From assembly GCA_963681505.1 (NCBI GenBank), contig OY811976.1, positions 2,559,350-2,623,349 on the forward strand: DNA of 64,000 nucleotides, read 5' to 3'. Source of the DNA: Eunapius fragilis. Lineage: Eukaryota; Porifera; Demospongiae; Spongillida; Spongillidae. Within the stretch, counting starts at the first letter, position 1; every line of letters starts with the position of its first letter. Positions 19,639 to 30,700 of this stretch are shown piece after piece. The position numbers and the translations under genes were made by a program. Under the pieces are notes generated by a model. It saw only the letters and a list, made by a program, of their open reading frames with translations, had not been told where the DNA came from and did not search any database.

Positions 19639-22600
19639 ATGGAAATGCAGTCATCGCACACAGTGGTCACTGAGGAGAATGTGATACTCAAGGTCCATGA
19701 ATCAGATGAAGAAAAGGTGTGTAGCACTCAGAAATTATGTAAATAGACTGCTGCCATCAACTGGCAGCTAAACTAATATGTAGCATACATTATTATTGTG
19801 GGGGGACTATCTGAACTTAATAAAGCCATACATTTGTCAAGTGTTTCTTTGATTAGCTAGAGATTAATAGTCATTGTACGTGTCAAATAGAATAGTATAA
19901 ACCACACAGTATGCTGTTGTATTTGTGTACTATTGTAACAGCATCATTTAGTGATGCTGTGAACAAAATTTTCTACTATAAAGAATAATTTGATGGAAAA
20001 CTGTGCCTGGATCAGTGCCCTTGTATAAGTGTCATAGAATATTTAAATGTGTATGTAAATATGCTCTATTAGAGGATTGCTGTCAAATTAATGGTGTGTA
20101 GTACTACTCAGGTTGCCTTATGACCGCTTCTAAGGTTAATTAAATATTGTGTTGATGCATTACACTTTATGTGCATCCTACATGTAGATCATTATTTTCA
20201 GACCAGTAATTATTGTTTTTTTTTTGTTGTAACTCACTCTCCAGACCATTGTCCAAAGCTCATTCTCATCAGCTGATCGTGGAATCACAGCGCAGAATAA
20301 GAATCACATCTCCACATGTATGAAAGACCAGGAGTGGAATTACGACCAAGATGCACATCCCTGCATGGAGGACTGTTGCCCACCATTGACGCCAAACCAG
20401 TGTGAAAAAGCTGAAGCAGTGAATGATCAAACCTCGTCTAAAGATGAGGTAATTTGGTGTGTACATTCACTGCCAGTGTCCCTTATACCACTCTGTTCCC
20501 CTACCCACATACAGTGTGAACCTGTTGTACCAATCCAGAACAAGGTGAACTATAGTGTGTGCAGATTTGTAATGCAACTTGTTTGGGGTGTAAATCTGTA
20601 CTCAACCATAATTGGTACAAGCGCATACACATGATTTTAAAAATTCCTTTCTTGCTGAGGCTGTTTTATAGTGTTTATCTTTTTAAAACAGAAACACATA
20701 CCACTGGCTCAATGCCCAATGTCTGCCATATCTGTTGGCTCATTGGAGTTACAGGAACCACAGATGAGCCAGGTAAAAATTCCGGCTGGTACCAAGAGAG
20801 CAACCATAAGGCCTCCCAAGAGCAAGGTTAGCTAGTGTGTGCAGGTATGGCAGGGTTAGCTAGTGTGTGCATGTATGGCAAGGTTAGCTAGTGTGTGCAG
20901 GTATGGCAGGGTTAGCTAGTGTGTGCAGGTATAGCAAGATTAGCTAGTGTGTGCAGGTATGGCAGGGTTAGCTAGTGTGTGCAGGTATGGCAAGGTTAGC
21001 TAGTGTGTGCAGGTATGGCAGGGTTAGCTAGTGTGTGCAGGTATGGCAGGGTTAGCTAGTGTGTGCAGGTATGGCAGGGTTAGCTAGTGTGTGCAGGTAT
21101 GGCAAGGTTAGCTAGTGTGTGCAGGTATGGCAGGGTTAGCTAGTGTGTGCAGGTATGGCAGGGTTAGCTAGTGTGTGCAGGTATGGCAAGGTTAGCTAGT
21201 GTGTGCAGGTATGGCAGGGTTAGCTAGTGTGTGCAGGTATGGCAGGGTTAGCTAGTGTGTGCAGGTATGGCAGGGTTAGCTAGTGTGTGCAGGTATGGCA
21301 GGGTTAGCTAGTGTGTGCAGGTATGGCAAGGTTAGCTAGTGTGTGTAGGTATGGCAGGGTTAGCTAGTGTGTGCAGGTATGGCAAGGTTAGCTAGTGTGT
21401 GCAGGTATGGCAGGGTTAGCTAGTGTGTGCAGGTATGGCAGGGTTAGCTAGTGTGTGCAGGTATGGCAGGGTTAGCTAGTGTGTGCAGGTATGGCAGAGT
21501 TAGCTAGTGTGTGCAGGTATGGCAAGGTTAGCTAGTGTGTGCAGGTATGGCAAGGTTAGCTAGTGTGTGCAGGTATGGCAGGGTTAGCTAGTGTGTGCAG
21601 GTATGGCAGGGTTAGCTAGTGTGTGCAGGTATGGCAGGGTTAGCTAGTGTGTGCAGGTATGGCAAGGTTAGCTAGTGTGTGCAGGTATGGCAGGGTTAGC
21701 TAGTGTGTGCAGGTATGGCAGGGTTAGCTAGTGTGTGCAGGTATGGCAAGGTTAGCTAGTGTGTGCAGGTATGGCAAGGTTAGCTAGTGTGTGCAGGTAT
21801 GGCAGGGTTAGCTAGTGTGTGCAGGTATGGCAGGGTTAGCTAGTGTGTGCAGGTATGGCATGGTTAGCTAGTGTGTGCAGGTATGGCAGGGTTAGCTAGT
21901 GTGTGCAGGTATGGCAAGGTTAGCTAGTGTGTGTAGGTATGGCAGGGTTAGCTAGTGTGTGCAGGTATGGCAGGGTTAGCTAGTGTGTGCAGGTATGGCA
22001 GGGTTAGCTAGTGTGTGCAGGTATGGCAGAGTTAGCTAGTGTGTGCAGGTATGGCAGGGTTAGCTAGTGTGTGCAGGTATGGCAAGGTTAGCTAGTGTGT
22101 GCAGGTATGGCATGGTTAGCTAGTGTGTGCAGGTATGGCAGGGTTAGCTAGTGTGTGCAGGTATGGCATGGTTAGCTAGTGTGTGCAGGTATGGCAGGGT
22201 TAGCTAGTGTGTGCAGGTATGGCAGGGTTAGCTAGTGTGTGCAGGTATGGCAAGGTTAGCTAGTGTGTGCAGGTATGGCAGGGTTAGCTAGTGTGTGCAG
22301 GTATGGCAGGGTTAGCTAGTGTGTGCAGGTATGGCAGGGTTAGCTAGTGTGTGCAGGTATGGCAGGGTTAGCTAGTGTGTGCAGGTATGGCAGGGTTAGC
22401 TAGTGTGTGCAGGTATGGCAGGGTTAGCTAGTGTGTGCAGGTATGGCAAGGTTAGCTAGTGTGTGCAGGTATGGCAGGGTTAGCTAGTGTGTGCAGGTAT
22501 GGCAGGGTTAGCTAGTGTGTGCAGGTATGGCAGAGTTAGCTAGTGTGTGCAGGTATGGCAAGGTTAGCTAGTGTTTGCAGGTATGGCAAGGTTAGCTAGT

Positions 22601-25600
22601 GTGTGCAGGTATGGCAAGGTTAGCTAGTGTGTGCAGGTATGGCAGGGTTAGCTAGTGTGTGCAGGTATGGCAGGGTTAGCTAGTGTGTGCAGGTATGGCA
22701 GGGTTAGCTAGTGTGTGCAGGTATGGCAGGGTTAGCTAGTGTGTGCAGGTATGGCAAGGTTAGCTAGTGTGTGCAGGTATAGCAGGGTTAGCTAGTGTGT
22801 GCAGGTATGGCAGGGTTAGCTAGTGTGTGCAGGTATGGCAGGGTTAGCTAGTGTGTGCAGGTATGGCAGGGTTAGCTAGTGTGTGCAGGTATGGCAGGGT
22901 TAGCTAGTGTGTGCAGGTATGGCAGGGTTAGCTAGTGTGTGCAGGTATGGCAGGGTTAGCTAGTGTGTGCAGGTATGGCAGGGTTAGCTAGTGTGTGCAG
23001 GTATGGCAGGGTTAGCTAGTGTGTGCAGGTATGGCAGGGTTAGCTAGTGTGTGCAGGTATAGCAGGGTTAGCTAGTGTGTGCAGGTATGGCAAGGTTAGC
23101 TAGTGTGTGCAGGTATGGCAAGGTTAGCTAGTGTGTGCAGGTATGGCAGGGCTAGCTAGTGTGTGCAGGTATGGCAGGGTTAGCTAGTGTGTGCAGGTAT
23201 GGCAAGGTTAGCTAGTGTGTGCAGGTATGGCAGGGTTAGCTAGTGTGTGCAGGTATGGCAGGGTTAGCTAGTGTGTGCAGGTATGGCAAGGTTAGCTAGT
23301 GTGTGCAGGTATGGCAAGGTTAGCTAGTGTGTGCAGGTATGGCAAGGTTAGCTAGTGTGTGCAGGTATGGCAAGGCTAGCTAGTGTGTGCAGGTATGGCA
23401 GGGTTAGCTAGTGTGTGCAGGTATGGCAAGGTTAGCTAGTGTGTGCAGGTATGGCAAGGTTAGCTAGTGTGTGCAGGTATGGCAAGGTTAGCTAGTGTGT
23501 GCAGGTATGGCAAGGTTAGCTAGTGTGTGCAGGTATGGCAAGGCTAGCTAGTGTGTGCAGGTATGGCAGGGTTAGCTAGTGTGTGCAGGTATGGCAGGGT
23601 TAGCTAGTGTGTGCAGGTATGGCAGGGTTAGCTAGTGTGTGCAGGTATGGCAGGGTTAGCTAGTGTGTGCAGGTATGGCAGGGTTAGCTAGTGTGTGCAG
23701 GTATGGCAGGGTTAACTAGTGTGTGCAGGTATGGCAAGGTTAGCTAGTGTGTGCAGGTATGGCAAGGTTAGCTAGTGTGTGCAGGTATGGCAAGGTTAGC
23801 TAGTGTGTGCAGGTATGGCAGGGTTAGCTTGTGTGTGCAGGTATGGCAAGGTTAGCTAGTGTGTGCAGGTATGGCAAGGTTAGCTAGTGTGTGCAGGTAT
23901 GGCAGGGTTAGCTAGTGTGTGCAGGTATGGCAAGGTTAGCTAGTGTGTGCAGGTATGGCAAGGTTAGCTAGTGTGTGCAGGTATGGCAAGGTTAGCTAGT
24001 GTGTGCAGGTATGGCAAGGTTAGCTAGTGTGTGCAGGTATGGCAAGGCTAGCTAGTGTGTGCAGGTATGGCAGGGTTAGCTAGTGTGTGCAGGTATGGCA
24101 GGGTTAGCTAGTGTGTGCAGGTATGGCAGGGTTAGCTAGTGTGTGCAGGTATGGCAGGGTTAGCTAGTGTGTGCAGGTATGGCAGGGTTAGCTAGTGTGT
24201 GCAGGTATGGCAGGGTTAACTAGTGTGTGCAGGTATGGCAAGGTTAGCTAGTGTGTGCAGGTATGGCAAGGTTAGCTAGTGTGTGCAGGTATGGCAGGGT
24301 TAGCTAGTGTGTGCAGGTATGGCAGGGTTAGCTAGTGTGTGCAGGTATGGCAGGGTTAGCTAGTGTGTGCAGGTATGGCAGGGTTAGCTAGTGTGTGCAG
24401 GTATGGCAGGGTTAGCTAGTGTGTGCAGGTATGGCAGGATTAGCTAGTGTGTGCAGGTATGGCAAGGTTAGCTAGTGTGTGCAGGTATGGCAGGGTTAGC
24501 TAGTGTGTGCAGGTATGGCAAGGTTAGCTAGTGTGTGCAGGTATGGCAAGGTTAGCTAGTGTGTGTAGGTATAACAAATCAACCACACAGTATGGTGTTG
24601 TATTTGTGTACTAATGTAACAACATCATTTAGTGATGCTGTGAGCAAATTTTTCTACTATAAAGAATAATTTGATGGAAAACTGTGCCTGGATCAGTGCC
24701 CTTGTATAAGTGTCATAGAATATTTAAATGTGTATGTAAATATGCTCTATGAGAGGATTGCTGTCAAATTAAAGGTTTGTTGCCTTATGACCGCTGCTAG
24801 AAGTGTTGGCTGTGCAGATGGCACAATATATCACAACTGCATTGTACAGTGTATATGTATTGCATGCTTTTCCCTGTTATCAAAATTCTATGGGATACCT
24901 AAGGTCCTCTACTACAACTTTTTCCTTATGCACAGGAATTATAATGACCTGATGTTTTGAGGCATGTGTATGTATATGTTTCATTTTCATCAACATTAAT
25001 GCACCTTGCCTGGAAAGGTTTAGTAATATTGTGTTGATCCCTTGCACCCGTATTGGCATACTACATGGCCATCATTTGCAGACCATTAATTTTAATTTAA
25101 AAAAAAAAATTTTTGTTGCAGCACACTCTCCAGAACATTGTCCAACGTCCACTCTCATCAGCTGATCGTGCAATTGCAATGCAGTTTAGGAATACACCTT
25201 TCAAAGGTTAGGAATTAGTTTGGGTAGGGGTTAGGTATATGTATATGGTGGGAAGTTAAATTGTTCTCATTTTTATGTTATGGTATGGTGTTGTTTATCT
25301 GTTGAAAAGGTATAGAGGAGTGGAATGGCAACCAAGATGCACATCCTAGCAAGGAGGACTTTTGCCCACCATTGATGCCAAACCAGTTGGAAGAAGCTGA
25401 AGCAGTGAATTATCTATCCTCATCTAACAATGAGGTAATTTGGTGTGTACATTCACTGCCAGTGTCCCTTATACCACTCTGTTCCCCTACGCATGTACAG
25501 TGTAAACCTGGTGTACCAACAACGCAGCTGTGTCTGCAGGCTAAGAAGAATGTACAGACAAAACTTTTGTACCTCTACAGTGCACGTGGTATGACCTTTG

Positions 25601-27449
25601 TAGCTGCCATGCAGATCACTCTATTTGAAAATGCTGTTAAGAGGATCACCATCATTGCTGAGATGATGTAAGTGCTCACGTTGAGTGAGCTCTCTCTTAA
25701 GAAGAGCATGATGAATCCTCCGAGGTCACATGTTCTCTGTCTTGCAAAGTGAATATTGATTGCAAATATAACCCCGCCCCCCCCCCCTGCCACAGGGTTA
25801 CCTCCTGAAGTACTAAATTCATACTTTAGTGTTACAAAATTGAATAATAAAGTATTCAGAACTGTAATTGGGAACTATTAATAATTCTATCTTCTAGCCG
25901 TTCCTGCATCAAAAGCAGCTGAAAAGTGTGATCCAAACCAATTTGTCTGGTTACACTAAAGTATGAATTTAGTACTTGGGGAGGTAACCCAGTGGTGGGG
26001 GGCAGATTATATTTGTGATCAATTTTGACCATACATGGCATTGTTGAGTTCATGCATGTATAGTGAAAATTGTTTGTGAATTTCATCTCAACCCCCCCAT
26101 CACCCCTAACATGTATTTGCCTCTGTAACCATAATATCAACTAAAAATGTAACATTGCTGTGTGCTACCATGGTTCATTACAATACTCCATACATAACAT
26201 TGCTGAGTGCTACCATGGAGCATTGCACTAGTACTTGTAACCTCATATGCATGCATGTATGTAGGTGAAGTGAAGTTCTTAACACTTGTATATGCACTCA
26301 TGCAAACATGGCCCCATCCTTGTAGGTACCACATGAGTCATGTTCACATGCCACCTCGTGGTATTGCACTTGAAGGTGGGACAAACCAGAGCATTGCCAG
26401 ATGTGAGGCCACTGTCTCTATGGTGGTCAAGGTGTGGCCTGTTGGCTTACCAGAGGTACAGGGACCACACAGGAGCCAGGCTGGTACCAAGAGAGCAAGC
26501 AATAAGCATCTCAAGAACAAGGTAAATTTAGTGTGCAGATTTTGCAAAGCAACTTGCTTGGGGTGTAAACTATGCTCAACCATAAACACATACACATGAT
26601 TTTTAAAAATTCCATTCTACCAATGGCTGTTTATAGTGTTTCTCGTTTTTAAACAGTTGAAATCAAAGCAGATGGCATTGGCTCCATGCCCTAAGTCTAC
26701 CGTACCTGTTGGCTCATCGGAGCTAAAGGACCCACAGAAGAGCCAGGTATCAGCTCAGGCTGGTACCAAGAGAGCAAGCAATAAGCATCCCAAGAACAAG
26801 GTAAATTTAGTGTGTAGAGTTTGCAAAGCAACTTGCTTGGGGTGTAAAACTATGCTCAACCATAAGCACATACAGTGTGCACATGATTTTTAAAAATTCC
26901 ATTCTACCAATGGCTGTTTCAGCAGGAGTCTACAGTGCCAAAGAGTCTATGCATCATGAACAGTCTGATGGCATTCCTGGTGAGTTACCTACATGTATTT
27001 TACGTAAGGTGCATGTATCTTCTTTGGTAGTTGGAAGCACACATGTAGACGCATTGCCTCAACCAAAATTTATTGTATGACATTGGGAGGTTGTTAGAAC
27101 CAGCTATGTTGGAGGTGTTAGTTTACTACACAGTGCGTTACAGTAATTCCCCTATCAGTGTTACCCATTTGCATCAGTGCACAAATATGGATGTGGTGTA
27201 ACTGTGAACCTGGTTCGTATGTTGTGTGTACGTGAATATCCACATCACAATAATATCCACATCACAATGAGTTATATTGTCATTCATACATACCTTCAGG
27301 TGGTGAAGATTTGCAGCCTGAAACCCTCTCTGTGTAAGTCGTCTATTCTGTGTACTAAGAGCACCATAGTTGTTCCCTGCGCTCTTGGCGTACTTAGATT
27401 GCACATTGTATACATCTGGATACCTGCATTAACCATGAATTTGATTTAA
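19639..27449 (+). CDS. 11-exon gene, function unknown (possible Alba-like domain)
   Basis: Exons: 19,639-19,716; 20,245-20,448; 20,515-20,544; 20,692-20,826; 25,134-25,206; 25,316-25,434; 25,501-25,667; 26,326-26,521; 26,657-26,800; 26,923-26,979; 27,300-27,449. All junctions are GT-AG, phases agree, and the sum is 1353 bp (450 residues and a stop). The protein is internally repeated: exons 5-8 duplicate exons 2-4, sharing QDAHP, CPP and PNQ motifs and a basic AGTKRASNKHPKNK-type end. Exon 7 plus exon 8 (KKNVQTKLLYLY to ITIIAEM, then ARCEATVSMVV) loosely resembles an Alba fold. This is weak; the function is unknown. Intron 4 holds the 28-bp minisatellite. The model is an inference from splice signals and frame. 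Confidence 0.6.
20827..24575 (+). repeat. 28-bp minisatellite, 134 units, intronic
   Basis: Unit GTTAGCTAGTGTGTGCAGGT plus ATGGCARG. The first unit starts exactly at the 5' splice site of exon 4 (AGCAAG/GTTAGC). Unit starts at 20,827 and 24,551 differ by 3724 = 133 x 28, so there is no net length change across the array. Variation is mainly the A/G in GGCAAG/GGCAGG, plus rare single changes. Every unit contains a CAG/GTATGG and a CAAG/GTTAGC or CAGG/GTTAGC junction on the sense strand. Confidence 0.97.
24582..24776 (+). repeat. duplicated intron segment (partner about 19,896-20,092)
   Basis: Sequence from CCACACAGTATGGTGTTGTA to GATTGCTGTCAAATTAA is nearly identical to part of intron 1 of the same gene. 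It directly follows the minisatellite and marks the junction of the internal tandem duplication. Confidence 0.9.
26522..26922 (+). repeat. tandemly duplicated intron/exon unit
   Basis: Intron sequence GTAAATTTAGTGTGCAG and about 100 bp after it occur at 26,522 and again at 26,801. The exon at 26,657-26,800 lies between them. The duplication period is about 280 bp. A third, diverged version follows the exon ending at 20,544, so exon number in this gene family appears to change by tandem duplication. Confidence 0.8.
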
Positions 27450-27795
27450 CAAAGGCCTGAATGCGAGTGTACCCCTACATGTACTAGTACATGTAAAGTG
27501 GGGATTGGTGCGTATGATGCAGAAATTGATTTACATTGGTGTAATTAACTTGATGTGTGCCTTTTGTTTGATCTTATGCATTACAGTCTGACCTCGTTAT
27601 GAGACACTCGTTATAAGCGCATTCACTCGTTAGATGTATTGAAAATTATACTCACGGTTAATGCGGGTGCCACACATTATCTATGTCTACAATGTGCAAT
27701 CTATGCCCTAAGTATGGTAAGAGGGAACAAATGTGGCGCTCTTAATGAGGTCAGAAACGTGGCGCTACTAAATGGGGGAAGACTGTACCCACATC
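27450..27795. other. intergenic spacer; possible pogo-like end
   Basis: CAGTCTGACCTCGTTATGAG (27,585-27,604) resembles the terminal repeat of pogo/Tigger-type elements. I cannot find a matching second end. No gene is seen. The spacer separates the 11-exon gene from the Ig gene. Confidence 0.3.
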
Positions 27796-30700
27796 ATGTT
27801 ATTTCTGTTCTGTTCAGTTAAAGCTTTTGTAGTCTTGCTACTGATGTCGTCAACCTTCACAACTACTGCAGAGGCCACCACTACCAAAAGCACTTCCCCA
27901 CTGCAGTGCTCCCCAGTCAACGCGTGCATGTATAGGTGCACGTGTGAGGGGAATCCGAATGCAATCTTGTGGCTGCTGGATGGAATTCCTCAGAATGGAG
28001 AGCCGAACAACCAGAACACAGCATCCGTTACCACTGCATCAATCAATGTTACCATTGCAAGTAACAACAGGAGCATCATGTGTCAAATATGGAACTATAG
28101 AGAAGAAACAGTGTCCAATTTTTCAGCAGTTCTTCAAGGTACCTATAGCATATGTGTGCAGTAATAACACATGTATGTAGTACAGTAGTGGTTGGGTATG
28201 CAGTAATAACACATGTATGTAGTACAGTAGTGGTTGGCTGTGCAGTAATAATACATGTATGTAGTACAGTAGTGGTTGGCTGTGCAGTAATAACACATGT
28301 ATGTAGTACAGTAGTGGTTGGGTATGCAGTAATAACACATGTATGTAGTACAGTAGTGGTTGGCTGTGCAGTAATAACACATGTACGTAGTACAGTAGTG
28401 GTTGGCTGTGCAGTAATAACACATGTATGTAGTACAGTAGTGGTTGGGTATGCAGTAATAACACATGTATGTAGTACAGTAGTGGTTGGCTGTGCAGTAA
28501 TAACACATATATGTAGTACAGTAGTGGTTGGCTGTGCAGTAATAACACATGTATGTAGTACAGTAGTGGTTGGGTGTGCAGTAATAACACATGTATGTAG
28601 TACAGTAGTGGTTGGCTGTGCAGTAATAACACATGTATGTAGTACAGTAGTGGTTGGCTGTGCAGTAATAACACATGTATGTAGTACAGTAGTGGTTGGC
28701 TGTGCAGTAATAACACATGTATGTAGTACAGTAGTGGTTGGCTGTGCAGTAATAACACATGTATGTAGTACAGTAGTGGTTAGGTGTGCAGTAATAACAC
28801 ATGTATGTAGTACAGTAGTGGTTGGGTGTGCAGTAATAACACATGTATGTAGTACAGTAGTGGTTGGCTGTGCAGTAATAACACATGTATGTAGTACAGT
28901 AGTGGTTGGCTGTGCAGTAATAACACATGTATGTAGTACAGTAGTGGTTGGCTGTGCAGTAATAACACATGTATGTAGTACAGTAGTGGTTGGCTGTGCA
29001 GTAATAACACATGTATGTAGTACAGTAGTGGTTGGGTGTGCAGTAATAACACATGTATGTAGTACAGTAGTGGTTGGCTGTGCAGTAATAACACATGTAT
29101 GTAGTACAGTAGTGGTTGGCTGTGCAGTAATAATACATGTATGTAGTACAGTAGTGGTTGGCTGTGCAGTAATAACACATGTATGTAGTACAGTAGTGGT
29201 TGGGTATGCAGTAATAACACATGTATGTAGTACAGTAGTGGTTGGCTGTACAGTAATAACACATGTATGTAGTACAGTAGTGGTTGGCTGTGCAGTAATA
29301 ACACATGTATGTAGTACAGTAGTGGTTGGGTGTGCAGTAATAACACATGTATGTATAGTACAGTAGTGGTTGGGTATGCAGTAATAATACATGTATGTAG
29401 TACAGTAGTGGTTGGCTGTGCAGTAATAACACATGTATGTAGTACAGTAGTGGTTGGGTGTGCAGTAATAATACATGTATGTAGTACAGTAGTGGTTGGC
29501 TGTGCAGTAATAACACATGTATGTATAGTACAGTAGTGGTTGGGTGTGCAGTAATAACACATGTATGTAGTACAGTAGTGGTTGGGTATGCAGTAATAAC
29601 ACATGTATGTAGTACAGTAGTGGTTGGCTGTGCAGTAATAACACATGTATGTAGTACAGTAGTGGTTGGGTGTGCAGTAATAATACATGTATGTAGTACA
29701 GTAGTGGTTGGGTGTGCAGTAATAACACATGTATGTATAGTACAGTAGTGGTTGGGTATGCAGTAATAATACATGTATGTAGTACAGTAGTGGTTGGCTG
29801 TGCAGTAATAACACATGTATGTAGTACAGTAGTGGTTGGGTATGCAGTAATAACACATGTATGTAGTACAGTAGTGGTTGGCTGTGCAGTAATAACACAT
29901 GTATGTAGTACAGTAGTGGTTGGGTGTGCAGTAATAATACATGTATGTAGTACAGTAGTGGTTGGGTGTGCAGTAATAACACATGTATGTATAGTACAGT
30001 AGTGGTTGGGTATGCAGTAATAATACATGTATGTAGTACAGTAGTGGTTGGCTGTGCAGTAATAACACATGTATGTAGTACAGTAGTGGTTGGGTGTGCA
30101 GTAATAACACATGTATGTAGTACAGTAGTGGTTGGCTGTGCAGTAATGACACATGTATGTAGTACAGTAGTGGTTGGGTGTGCAGTAATAACACATGTAT
30201 GTATAGTACAGTAGTGGTTGGGTATGCAGTAATAATACATGTATGTAGTACAGTAGTGGTTGGCTGTGCAGTAATAACACATGTATGTAGTACAGTAGTG
30301 GTTGGGTGTGCAGTAATAATACATGTATGTAGTACAGTAGTGGTTGGGTGTGCAGTAATAACACATGTATGTATAGTACAGTAGTGGTTGGGTATGCAGT
30401 AATAATACATGTATGTAGTACAGTAGTGGTTGGCTGTGCAGTAATAACACATGTATGTAGTACAGTAGTGGTTGGGTGTGCAGTAATAACACATGTATGT
30501 AGTACAGTAGTGGTTGGCTGTGCAGTAATAACACATGTATGTAGTACAGTAGTGGTTGGGTGTGCAGTAATAACACATGTATGTATAGTACAGTAGTGGT
30601 TGGGTATGCAGTAATAATACATGTATGTAGTACAGTAGTGGTTGGCTGTGCAGTAATAACACATGTATGTAGTACAGTAGTGGTTGGGTGTGCAGTAATA

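Noticed and set aside
20827..24575. CRISPR-like array
   Set aside because: Units are direct tandem copies without spacers, in a eukaryotic intron. No cas genes are present.
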